Positions 1 through 9,866 of a stretch of DNA of 64,000 nt are shown here, piece after piece. The DNA lies in the NCBI RefSeq assembly GCF_011386835.1, contig NC_088797.1:92948264-93012263 (forward strand), written 5' to 3'. The notes beneath the pieces were generated by a model that saw only the letters and a program-made list of their open reading frames with translations, did no database searches and was not told the origin of the DNA. Each line of letters starts with the position of its first letter. The first letter of the stretch is position 1. A program made the translations under genes and the position numbers. Source of the DNA: Chrysemys picta bellii (lineage: Eukaryota > Chordata > Testudines > Emydidae).

Positions 1-1097
1 AGCAGCACTGAATCTGATCTATACACTACATTCAGTTACAGGACAACAGACTATCATGTTTCATCTTTCCATACTGCTCCCAATTAGCACGCCTACCTCA
101 GTTTGAGTAATGTCTCTCACTTCAGTCCCAAAGTTACTGCACTCCACCCAGATCTGGTGTCTCCTCATTTATATTGTTGAAAATTTACATAAGAAATAAA
201 GAATCATGAAATTAAGATTATAAAAAACAATCAGTAATGCTAATGAAAGGAATCCCCACGTCATTTTAAGCTTCCTGCATGAATAAAATATTTGTGTCCT
301 TCATTCTGGGTCACACATTGCATTCCACATTTGGGTGTTGTCAGGTGGAGAGGTATGCCAACTAGCATCACAACACTTCTGAAAACAAAGTAAATGTACA
401 AGTGAGAACAACACTTCAGTGCACATCTTGCTGCTGGAGCTGCTGCTCTGCTTCCTGAAAACTAGAGGTGCTGTCATAGGCAGTGCACTGGGATAAGGTG
501 GATTGACCTCCATCTGTAGCCATCTCTTAGCAATTAATATTGGTTTTCCAATCCTCAGTTGCCTCCTGCTATTCCTCCTGATGGACTCCATGGCAGCATG
601 TTCATCTATTTCCAGACACAAGAAGAATCCTCCTTTCCAAATTTAGCAGCAACAGCAGACACTGCCTCCCTCCACCTCATTTCCCCCCTGGGCAACCTGA
701 ACCCCGGTCTGTCTCTGGAAAGTGATTCCTTGACAAAAGGGACCTCCTTGTTGGGTTTGGAAAATTGGACCTAGATTTTTGGGTATCGACTCCCACAGAT
801 CTAGAGGCAAAATGGTCTGGTTTGAGAGAAGCCAGTGCTTAAGAAGCTATTTAACTAGCTTCCAAGCTTGGTCCTCAGCATCCCACTACAATTCTTTTCT
901 AGTAGTATCTGTTTGGAGAAGAGGCTGATTTTGTGAATGTAGGACCCACTCTGCTGTGGCATCTCCTGAGCCTTTTCATTTTGTCAGGAATGCCTCTGGT
1001 TCAGAACATAATTCCAATTCTTTTCTGGGACATGTGTTCCCTTACAGAGCAATATACTAATAAACATGAGGCTTAATGCCAATAGTGCAAAGAATCT
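1..1097. other. No gene recognised
   Basis: This stretch is AT-rich. Short open frames occur on both strands, but none has a recognisable domain or exon-like borders. I saw no repeat family I could name. It ends at the target site of the first hAT element. Confidence 0.6.
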
Positions 1098-1105
1098 GTT
1101 CCCAG

Positions 1106-1745
1106 CAGGGCCGGCTCTGGCTTTATTGCCGCCCCAGGCAAAAAAGCCTCCAGCCGCCCCCCCCCGCCCCCACCGCCCCAGCGCGGCAGGGGAGGGCGCC
1201 GAGCCCGGCCGCGGGCCGCTCTCCCCAACCGCCAGAGCATCGGGGGGGAGGGCGGTGAGCCCGCCGGGGCTCTGCTGGCGGCTGGAGTGCCGGGGGGGAG
1301 GGCAGCGAGCCCGTCATGGCTCCGCTGACTGCCGGAGCCCCGGGAAGAGGGCGGCGAGCCCGCCATGGCTCCGCTGACAGCCGGAGCCCCGGGAGGAGGG
1401 CGGAGAGCCCGGGCGGGGCTCCGCTCTCCCCAGCGTCCAGAGTGCCAGGGGGAGGGCGGAGAGCCCGGCTGGGGCTCCACTCTCCCCGGCGGCCAGAGCA
1501 CCGGGGGAGGGCGGCGAGCCTGCCGCGGCCCTGCTCTCTCCGGCCGGCCGGAGCGCCACAGGGAGGGCGGCGAGCCCAGTCGCTGCCCCACTCTTCCCAG
1601 CGGCCAGAGCACCGGGGGAGGGCGGTGAGCCCACTGTGGCTCTGCTCTCCCCGGCGGCCAGAGCCAGAGCACCGCACCACGCCGCCCCCCTCCAGGTGCC
1701 GCCCCAAGCACAAGCTTGGTGGGCTGGTGCCTGGAGCCGGCCCTG
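1106..1745 (+). mobile_element. Non-autonomous hAT element, family A copy 1
   Basis: A 640-bp GC-rich element in an AT-rich background. It begins CAGGGCCGGCTC and ends with the exact inverted complement GAGCCGGCCCTG. It is flanked by a perfect 8-bp target duplication, gttcccag, at 1098-1105 and 1746-1753. An 8-bp duplication and a CAGGG start are the signature of hAT-superfamily transposons. Subterminal sequences gccgccccaggca (left) and gccgccccaagca (right) mirror each other and recur in the three other copies of this window. No transposase is encoded, so it must have been moved in trans. The interior is mostly a minisatellite. Long open frames on both strands here are a by-product of GC-rich repeats and have no domain. 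Confidence 0.9.
1180..1665 (+). repeat. GC-rich minisatellite inside hAT copy 1
   Basis: Imperfect tandem units of roughly 60 bp, each containing a variant of gggggagggcggcgagcc followed by a ctccgctctccccggcggccag-like segment (the second part varies more). The units differ by substitutions and small indels. The same unit type fills copy 3 at about 23220-23575, so the array travelled with the transposon family or expanded independently in both. CpG density is high compared with the flanks. Confidence 0.8.
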
Positions 1746-1753
1746 GTTCCCAG

Positions 1754-4313
1754 AGTGCGTAAGTGAAGGATCGACAGGACAATAGCCTACGGGAGAGCAG
1801 GAATCAATAAACAGACAAATATACTGGTGCTCTGATACCACAGCAAATAAAGAGATTTGCAGGGGTTGTTCCACTAATATGATATAATAAATGTGCAGTT
1901 TAATTAGAATTTTGTATACTGGAAAAAGTAGTCAGTTCCCAAGCTGTATAGTTATTAAAGAATTTGGAATGTTAAATACTAGAGAAACAGAAGATAGGCC
2001 AAATTCATCTCCTAAAAAGTAAATGGATTAGTACAGGTATAAATAAGAGAATGAATTTGATCCACTTGTGATTCTTTTTTTCTTGTTGGCACAATCTTCC
2101 ACTGAGAAAAATATATTCTGAACATATGGAGTGGATCCAGCCAATCAGGAAACTGGAAGAAATACCATGAGATTCTGTGACCAAGAAATGAAGCCAATCA
2201 ATCCAGCTTGAAATTTGAAAATCTGAAGTGTAATTTCCACTCACATCTGTGTAATGCAAAACAATGAACAAAGCAAGTGACATTTTAATTGAGACAAAAA
2301 AGGAACACTGCATTTTTGCAGACATATTGCTAACTTGAAAATGGGTTGAATTTCAAGCTGAGTTTATTTTACTTAGCTCTAGTTATTATCAAAACTGTGC
2401 CTTATCTATCAATCTTAGGGGTTTGTACTGCCACACAACACTGCAGTAATCTGAGCACTTTTCACATAAGATAGATGGGCAATAGCAAAGCCCTTTCATG
2501 GAGTCTCTGGCTCTTCTCTTTTTTCAGGTGATGGAAAGCTTTGCTTTAGTTGGGTTTTTGTGTTTTTTATTGAGTGGGAGGAGAGGGAGAAGAGAAGAGA
2601 GACAGCATTTGACATTGTGAATGTCATTCTGGTTATGGTGTAAAGCTTTATCAAATAGAAGGTTCTGCAACACTTCCTAAGGTAGTCAGATTCTGGATTC
2701 ACCACAACTTCCCTGGAGTTTTGTTTCAAACGTGGATCCCCTTAACTGAGAAGGCTTTGGCTCTGGCTCTCAGACGCTTTGTTAACTGCATTGTCCCAAA
2801 TAATCATAATTGTCTTGGAGGATCGTAGATGGTGACACAGTTTCTAATTAGCTGGAACCTAATATATTAATGGCTTCAAGAATAGTACGAGTGTCTTAAA
2901 AAGGCAGTGGAACCTGACTGGGAGTCAACGGAATGACCACGTTTGCTTTATCATTGCCATGCTTTTCTTGGTGTCAAACTCCACATTAGGCAATGTTAAT
3001 TGAAATTATATGTTTCCATCTAAAGAGGAAAATATTCCTGAATGCTGTACAATCAGGCATCTTTTTTCCTTCTTTGAAAAGAAGAGACAATACTGAGCTG
3101 AGATAAGTACAGCACTGGTGATTTGTACGGTCATCCCAGACTGGCGAACAAATAGTGGTGACAATAAAACTTGCCAATAACTGATTTTCTGCTTTGCTGT
3201 GTGTACATATAATTTAAATTGTAAAACACCACCAAGATCCATTTAATTAATAAATTAGGTGAATCTAAAATATGAAAAAAATTGAAATTATGCTCAATTA
3301 GGCTCTGTAGTGTAGAATATGGTCTTAGGGGCAGCTTCTCCACAGCTTTGCGATCAAAATAGAACAATTAATTTAAAAACATCCAGAAGAATGCAAATAG
3401 AAAAAGAATATAACCTACAACAGCTTTGCTTACCCTACTGATGCAGCACAGACGGTACGAGTTCATGCAACATCTCATTTAAATCGTTTATTTTTTAAAG
3501 ATTTGTTTTCACCTAATTCACTAAAAATGTCATATGTGCATACAATATCCACTGTACCAACTACCCACTGCCACACACACCCTGATAAACCATGTACCTG
3601 TATTAGCTGAATTATGAAGAGTAGTTTCATCTATGCAGAATACTGAAGTGGGAATGCAAAATCTGTCTGTCTTCTCCTTATCAGATCTATTTGTATATTA
3701 TCACAAGGAATACTTCATTAATCTGATTCACTAACTTAGAAACTGCTATCAGCTTAGTGTTCTTAGAGAAAAATAAAGATGGTGAATAACTTGGTGATAT
3801 AGTACATGTGGAGAACTCTAGAAACAAAGACATTTCAATCACTCTCCACAGAAATAGCTGTGCAAGATTCAGTCTGAATCTGCTTAAACCAGCCTACACT
3901 AGTCAAATGGTTTCTGTCAGATGGTCAGAAGACTGTCCATTCCACAGGAGGCTCTCTGTCCGATTGTGTTATTTAAAATGTGCTCTACTTATGTCAAAAT
4001 GATGTCAGCCTTTTCATGCAGTCTTCCCTTTCCTCTTTACCACAGTATGTTCATTTCTGTTTTGAATTCTGTGTATCTCCCCCACAAACTGATTTTGTAG
4101 AAGAAAATACAGTAAAAGAATGACAAAAATAAATGATCTAATTGTTGTAAGTGTTACAGTAAACACACAGACTAAATAAAAGATTACTGGATTATCTAGG
4201 CCATTTTTAAATGGGACTCTCGCTCTCTCTCTCATAGCTGCAGTGGGGTCTCTATTATATTAATGTAAATCTGTCATAACTAACAACCAGTTTACAAGGC
4301 ATTTAACCAATGA
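1754..4313. other. No gene recognised
   Basis: AT-rich sequence without a supported gene. The open frames present are short, overlap on both strands and show no domain. No repeat with clear ends was identified. Confidence 0.55.
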
Positions 4314-4603
4314 ACCAAATCTATACTACCGCTACTATAGTGGCACAGCTATGGTTTTGAACCTATGCCGCTGTAGTCTCACAGCGTAGATGCTTCCTAC
4401 ATCGATGGAAGGGTTTTTTTCATCAGTGGAGTTTAATCCACCTTTCTGAAAGGCAGTAGCTAGAAAAAAAAAAGTTTTCCATTGACCTAGTGGCATCTAT
4501 ACCGAGGGTTAGGTAGAATAACTACATTACACTGGGTGCAAAATTCTTCACAGCCTAAGTGACATAGCTAGAAGGATCTATTTTTTAAGTGCAGACTAGG
4601 CCT
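4314..4603. mobile_element. Foldback MITE remnant (approximate ends)
   Basis: A palindromic, MITE-like repeat. The right end reads cagactaggcctaag and the left end ccaaatctatactacc; as reverse complements they align loosely as a degraded terminal repeat of the GGCCTGGTCTACACT type common in turtle MITEs. Inside are further inverted segments, for example ctatagtggcacagctatgg and the gacctagtggcatctatacc stretch. I could not find a convincing target duplication, so both ends are approximate. No coding capacity. Confidence 0.6.
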
Positions 4604-4961
4604 AAGAAAAAGTAAAACTTTCTTAATAGAGTTTATTTATTGTATTAATCCTTTTTTTTGCCTGTACACTTACAGGCATGTTGCTAAGAGAGGATATTTT
4701 ATATGCGATAATTATTGCATATGTAGATCCATAAATTTGCATGGTGCTGTAAAAACCACTAAACACAAATATGTTCAGATGTTTATCCAGAGTTTACTTG
4801 TGAGATCCAGCTCTCTAAGAAAATGTCCAATGCTTCCTGGCCTTTTGTGGATCAGGTTTCTCTCAGTGTATTTTGGCATTTCCAGTTCTTGCCTTTGCCC
4901 AAACCAGGACATGCAAAATAGTAAAATGCTACTAAGACAGTTTATGTAGTGTTGGTGCAAC

Positions 4962-5640
4962 CATGCTGGTCCCAGGTTTTTAGAGAGACAAGGTGGGAAA
5001 AGTAATATCTTTTTTGGACCAACTTCTGTTGGTGAGAGAGACAAGTTTTTGAATTTATACAGAGCGTTTCTTCAGGTCTGGGAAATATACTCGGCATGTC
5101 ACAGCTAAATACAAGGTGGAACAGATTGTTTAACATAAGTAGTTAACACAAATTTCAAGGGACCATTCAAAGTAAAGTGGCCCATTAAGATCCCTTCAGT
5201 CATCCTGGGGAAAGGAAAAAGGAAAGGTTGGGGTAGGGGTGGGGTTGGGGGAAGAAGAGAGAAAGAATAGTAGATTATAAAATGTCGTAATAAGCCATAA
5301 ATCCAGTATCTTTATTCAGGCCATAATTTGTTAGTGTCCAGCAAAGACACTAAGAGTTAAAGTTGTCTGACCAGAGAATGAAAATATCATTGAAGTATCC
5401 CAGGTATATCATCCATTTGGTGGTGCATTTGTTCGGAAATTCTTCATAAAGGTGGCTCATGAAGAGGTTGGCCTACTGGAGAGCCATTCAAGTACTTCTG
5501 GCTGTTCCCACGGTTTTGACAACATGTTCGTTGTTGAATGTAAAATTGTTATGGGTGAGGATGAAATGGATGAGTTTGGTGATGTCTCAGGGGTGGATAT
5601 TGAGGGTTGCCCATTCTCTTATTAATATTTTAGCCTTCAA
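4962..5640 (-). mobile_element. Penelope-like retroelement, 3' part
   Basis: Read on the minus strand, this contains the end of a Penelope-like reverse transcriptase followed by its 3' tail. At 5449-5472 the translation gives ANLFMSHL, and at 5371-5397 YFNDIFILW. These match the conserved palm motifs of Penelope-like elements, where the second is normally a YxDD active site. The first aspartate is here an asparagine, and in-frame stops lie just upstream of ANLFMSHL, so the enzyme is dead. The tail (about 4962-5230) carries a CTGAAGA box at 5069-5075 resembling a hammerhead ribozyme core. The element is 5'-truncated near 5640, next to the gypsy pol that runs the other way. Family call: established motif knowledge; boundaries: inference. 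Confidence 0.7.
5340..5640 (-). pseudogene. Penelope-like reverse transcriptase fragment, inactivated
   Basis: About 100 codons of the reverse-transcriptase palm. From the upstream side on the minus strand the frame runs through a segment ending FILTHNNFTF, then an expected G-A-M-G region that is degraded, then ANLFMSHL and YFNDIFILW. Two stop codons interrupt it between these motifs. In active relatives this domain copies the element RNA at a nicked target, and it is joined to a GIY-YIG endonuclease that is not present here. The catalytic pair is broken, the rest of the protein is missing and the copy has no coding role. Confidence 0.65.
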
Positions 5641-5674
5641 CCAGTGCTTGGGCCTTACCCGTAGTTCTGGGTAA

Positions 5675-6420
5675 GAAAATGGATAGCTGCATCAGATTCT
5701 ATGTAGACTATAGCTAACTAAATGAAGTCACTTTAAAGGACTTTTATCCATTACTGCAAATAGATGATACCCTGGGTGCTGTGGAAGGTTCAATATTGTT
5801 GTCCACACTGGATCTTATAAGTGGTTACTGGCAAGTGGAAATGAATCTGAAAGAGGGGGAAAAACTGCTTTCATAGGAGGGCTGGTCTGTAGCAATTTAA
5901 AGTAATGGATTTGGGCTTGTGTGATGCGCCAGACATATTTGAGAAGCTAACGGAAAGTATTACATGACATACCCCTCTTAGCCTGCTTATTATTATACCT
6001 AGATACTATCCTGGTGCATGGTAAAACATTTGACCATACATCAATAAATGGTCTGTAATAAACTGAAGGCTGCCAATTTGAAACTGAACACAAAGAAATG
6101 GGAGTTTTTCCAAAAGGAGTTAATTTACCTTGGACACACAATTAGCGAGGAAGGAATTTCCACCAACAAAAAGAAAATGGAGGCTCTGAAGAACTGCGAG
6201 TGTTTGGGGAGTTGACCAGATGTGCAGTTTTATAGGGTTGTGCACCTGTTACAGAAAGATCATTTTTAGGTTTGCCAATAATCCAAAACCACTGCATAGG
6301 TTGGATGAGAAAGGGAAACCAGCAGAGTGTGATGTACCATTTTCAGAGTTGAAAAAGGCTCTAGGCAAGTGCTCCTGTCTTGGCCTATCCATGTTTCAAA
6401 CCCATTTTCATATTGAACAC
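5675..6420 (+). pseudogene. Ty3/gypsy reverse transcriptase, inactivated
   Basis: Recognisable segments in order: a VDYS-LNEVTLKDFYPL-like start near 5700, TLDLISGYWQVEMN near 5810-5845, KTAFIGGL near 5865, the catalytic loop at 5996-6007 which reads YLDT, and YLGHTISEEGIS at 6126-6161, followed by a region (about 6220-6420) resembling the connection to RNase H, with FANNPKPLHRLDEKGKP. In active enzymes the loop is YLDD or YVDD; here the second catalytic aspartate is a threonine. Frame changes and stops separate the segments. Intact relatives copy the element RNA into cDNA in cytoplasmic particles. This copy cannot. Confidence 0.75.
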
Positions 6421-6464
6421 AGACGCTAGTTCTTCATGGTTTAGCAGTACTGACAGGAGAATAC

Positions 6465-6780
6465 AAGTGACTTGAGAGGGTGGTAGCTTATTATAGCAAA
6501 AATCTAAGTTCAAGAGAAATTATTGCACCACCTGAAAGGAACTCCTAGCAGGGTTTAAATCTACAGAACATTTTCATCACTATTTGTAGAGGAAATACAT
6601 GGTCAGGACAGACCATGCTTCCCTACAATGGCTTTTCAGAGTCAGGAAACCTGAGGGACAGCATGCCAGGTGATTGAAGAGACTGCAGTGCTATGATTTC
6701 ACAATTACCCATCGGCCTGGTAGCCATAAGCATGATAATACAGATGCTTTGTCCAGATGGCCTTGTTGGAAGGCTAATTG
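6465..6780 (+). pseudogene. Ty3/gypsy RNase H, inactivated
   Basis: Follows the reverse transcriptase directly. ERVVAYYSKNLS is read at about 6473-6512, which is the typical start of the second strand of gypsy RNase H, and the following 250 bases give the rest of the domain in alternating frames. A stretch near 6700-6765 corresponds to the usual end where the tether to integrase begins. Several frameshifts and stops are present, so no product is possible. Confidence 0.6.
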
Positions 6781-7179
6781 CAAACATTGCCCTAGGCAGG
6801 AGAGCACAGAATTAGTTGCGCAAGGAAAGGGAGTGCCTCTCTTCCTCTAATTCACAGAAGTACCCATGTTCCTGGTTCATACAGTTGGGATATGGTTACA
6901 GGAACAGATCCCAGGGTAACTAAATTTCCTAAAGAAAGGATCCTGATATCAGGATAGAGTGTGATTGGAAAATCAACTGGCAAATGCAGTTACCCTGGAA
7001 TATAGTGACCCCTCACAATATCACAGTAAAAGTTTTCTGGTCAGAGTGGGAAAGCTTGGAATTTAAAGATGAAATATTGTAGAGGAGATGGATACAGCTA
7101 CTAGCTGGTTGTACCAGTTAAACTGAAAAAGGAGGTGCTGAGATTATGTCAATCTTAAAACTGTTGGCCATTTTAGGGT

Positions 7180-7800
7180 TGCAAAAACCTTAGCCATGCT
7201 AAGGGATAATTTCCATTAGGTAAAATGCAGAATGGATGTAGAAAACTGGTGCAGGAAATGTCATGCATTGCAAAGAAGGATCCACCTAAAACAGGGTGAG
7301 CTCCTCTGTAGTAATATCTCAGGGAGGCATCAATAGAGTGCTCTGCGGTCTATGTGCTTGGGCCCTGGCCTGAGACAGAGGCTGGTAGCTATGGACTATT
7401 TCATAAAACAGCCTGAGGCTTATCTAATAAGAAATCAAGAGACTGTGACAGTAGCACAAGTCCTAGTGAATGAATTCTTCACCATATTTGGGATCCTGGG
7501 TGAGTTGTATGCAGATCAAGGTAGAAACTTTGAATCCAAACTGTTAACAGCTTTGAGTGATTCTAGGCATCCACAAAATGCACACAATCACAGCACATAC
7601 ACAATTGAATGGGATGGTGAAAAGGTTCAATAGGACTTTGGGGGGGTTGGATGGCTAGGGACTGAGATCCGCACATCCCATTCTTTCTGATGGCTCATGG
7701 AACAGTAGTCAATGAGTACAAAGTGTGCCCCATCACTCCTTATTTTTCAGCATGAGCTAAGGACCCCAGCAAACCTCTGGTATTGAGTTCCTGAAGAGGA
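7180..7800 (+). pseudogene. Ty3/gypsy integrase, inactivated
   Basis: A WCRKCHALQRR segment near 7250-7282 is the C-x2-C half of the HHCC zinc-binding motif. The catalytic core follows in one open frame from 7352 to 7633. MDYF places the first catalytic aspartate at 7394-7396 and ELYADQGRNF the second at 7514-7516. The glutamate that should complete the D,D-35-E triad is not in the expected context, because the frame degenerates after about 7570. HELRTPANLWY near 7750-7785 is the normal region downstream of the core. Intact integrase joins cDNA ends to host DNA; this one lacks a continuous reading frame. Confidence 0.7.
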
Positions 7801-8447
7801 ACAAAGGGATGTGACTGATTTGGACTATGTAGAAACCTTACAATCCAAGAAGTTGACCCCTTTGCTGAGCAAAAGTTGACAATAGCCTCTGATGAAATGG
7901 AGACTTTATTTAAGTTCATACGGGGGAACTTTTAAGAGAGGAGACCAGCTCAAGTTCCACAATCCTATGAGAAAGAATGACAGGAGCTGTAAGCTGGATA
8001 GACCTTGGGAGATACCCTATACTGTACTGACCCAGATAAATGATGTATCTGGGTATAGAATATAGTTGGACTAAACCCAGAGTTACATATAGGAACCATC
8101 TAAAAAGTATCAGAGAGACAGGATTTCAGCATAGCTGCCACCTAGAACTGAGAACATAACTGTGGAAGCTGAGGCTGGGAAAGTCATAACAGTAATGACT
8201 CCAGCACTTGGACAGAATGTGCAGGGACTGTCACAGCCAGCAAGTTCCACAAAAACAACAGAAACTTTAAGAGTATGATGAAAGGAAACTCAGAGAGGGA
8301 AAATTTCCAAAGAGATTTGAGATGAAATAAAATTCTTGTGTTGGTGATATGAAAATAGCTAGACAATGAACATATGTAAATTGTTAACCTCATACCATTT
8401 TAGGTTTGTTAAATTATTTCTTTTCTTTTCGTTTGGGGTGTATTACC

Positions 8448-8762
8448 TGAGGCAAGTCTACACTAAACAATTAAGTTGACCTACGTTAGATCAGCTAACA
8501 GCCACCACAGTAATTACGGCTGTTTTTCATGTCCATGTTGCCTTCTTTCTGTCAGTGGTGCCCATCTTCACCAGGAGCACTTGCATCAACTTAAGAGAAG
8601 CAGTGTGGGGGGCTGAGAGTCTGGGCTCTCAAGCTCCCCATGGAGCTCCCAGCTGGGAGCTCAGCTGCTGCCGGACTCTCAGTTCCCGGCTCCCAGCTGG
8701 AGCCTGGCTACTACCCAGGCTCTCAGCTCTCCACTCCCATGAAGCACCATTAAAATCTTAAT
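8448..8762. mobile_element. MITE remnant, one end visible
   Basis: Starts with ggcaagtctacactaaac, matching the GGCAAGTCTACACT-type terminus of turtle MITEs, and continues with short inverted segments typical of those elements (aagttgacctacgttagatc). At 8643-8662 there is a perfect 20-bp palindrome. I could not find the other terminus or a target duplication, so this is a partial copy with an uncertain right end. Confidence 0.45.
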
Positions 8763-8887
8763 ATTTACTGCCTCACAATATGTTCCTATACTACTGCTTA
8801 TAGACTATTCCCACACTGTGAATAGGGAATAGGGTAAACACCAGGGTAAATTTAACCAAGTTGGCTGAAACCAGAAATCCCAAACTT

Positions 8888-8932
8888 ATTTTGTTTCAGA
8901 AACATTGACACATGGTGTTTCTGAAACAAAAT
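8888..8932. repeat. Perfect 17-bp inverted repeat (hairpin)
   Basis: Arms at 8888-8904 and 8916-8932 are exact reverse complements (attttgtttcagaaaca) with an 11-base loop. No T-run or gene is next to it, so it is not a terminator of anything visible. It lies 19 bp from a second, longer hairpin, which suggests both belong to one foldback element. Confidence 0.9.
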
Positions 8933-8951
8933 AGGCTCCCTAGGCCCCAAA

Positions 8952-9029
8952 CAGCTGCTGAGTGAAATTGACATTCTTGCTATTAGCAACGGTGAAACTG
9001 ACAAGAATGTCAATTTTACTCAGCAGCTG
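8952..9029. repeat. 28-bp inverted repeat (hairpin)
   Basis: Arms at 8952-8979 and 9002-9029 pair at 27 of 28 positions (cagctgctgagtgaaattga onward), with a 22-base loop. Together with the hairpin at 8888-8932 it forms a double-hairpin structure like that of foldback MITEs. No target duplication was identified. Confidence 0.9.
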
Positions 9030-9835
9030 CTGGGGCTCCCAAGGTTTGTGGCTGTTTGGCAGTCCCACCATATGCACTGCCCTGTACTGTACTGGGATCC
9101 CAGAGCTTCTAGCAGGCAGGGAGCTCTGGAATGGCTCTCTCCTCATAACCACAGATCCTGAAAGAATAGGGTCCCCTGCCTCAGGGCAGTCCAGATGGCA
9201 TGGCTAACCCCAAGCTATCTGGTGAGCAGGAAGGAAACTAGGCAGGAGCACTGCCTTTGATTCACCACAAATTCATCTAACCGGAGATGCCTCCACAAAA
9301 CGTTTCAGGTTCTTGGAACTAGCATTTTCCAATGAAACAGAGCTTTGTTGGAAAATTTCTGACAGGCTAAGGACTCCAAAAAATAAATGAAAATGTTTTT
9401 TGTAGCAGAGCCCATTCTACTATACTCCAGTTCCAAAACATAAGAAACTAAGTTACAGTTGAGATTGCCAAGTACAATTTGAAAGAAAACAGCACTGAAG
9501 AGAACAATTTAAACAAAAAGCTCTTAAAAATTATGGAAATCACAAACTGAAATTATGTGGACAACCTGGCACCATTATTCACAACCAATTCAGATCTGTC
9601 AGTGGCTGAAGGCAGGTCCATGAAAGCTTGTAGCCTCCTATTCTACAGCTATTAACTTTGTTAATGAAGTTTATTAGTTTATGATCGCTCCTAGGGACCC
9701 ATCAAGAGCGGGGTCCCAATTTGCTAGATACGGTACAAAACTAGAGTAGTAGACAGTGCCTGGCTTAAAGTGTTTATACACTTAATAAAAATTATTCTAC
9801 TTCCTCCTCACACTGTTTCCCACTCTCCCCTCCCT
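9030..9835. other. No gene recognised
   Basis: No coding signal. The piece 9297-9375 resembles a degraded AT-rich MITE with cattttccaatgaaacagag and ttggaaaatttctgacaggct segments, similar in style to the repeat at 24933-25137. Confidence 0.45.
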
Positions 9836-9865
9836 CCCCCCCCCCCCCCCCACACACACACACAC
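9836..9865. repeat. Poly-C plus (CA)n microsatellite
   Basis: Sixteen C residues run into a (CA) array of about seven units. It is likely polymorphic in length. Assembly error is also possible in such a homopolymer. Confidence 0.9.
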
Positions 9866-9866
9866 C

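Larger units (their letters stand above)
5665..8150 (+). mobile_element. Ty3/gypsy LTR retrotransposon, internal pol remnant
   Basis: A contiguous but heavily decayed pol region in the order reverse transcriptase, RNase H, integrase, which is the Ty3/gypsy order (Ty1/copia has integrase first). No long terminal repeats, gag or protease were found on either side. The left boundary abuts a Penelope-like element of opposite orientation at about 5640-5665, so the 5' half has been lost. The homology fades by about 8150, after the integrase C-terminal region. Stops and frameshifts occur throughout, so this is an old, dead copy. Confidence 0.75.

Noticed and set aside
1073..1782. Overlapping 180-220-codon frames on the minus strand
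   Set aside because: They are driven by the GC-rich minisatellite of hAT copy 1. Three frames are open at once and the composition is low-complexity Pro/Ala/Arg/Gly.
5250..5270. G-rich stretch near 5222-5262 as a regulatory element
   Set aside because: It is a simple purine-rich run within the Penelope-like tail, with nothing else to support a function.
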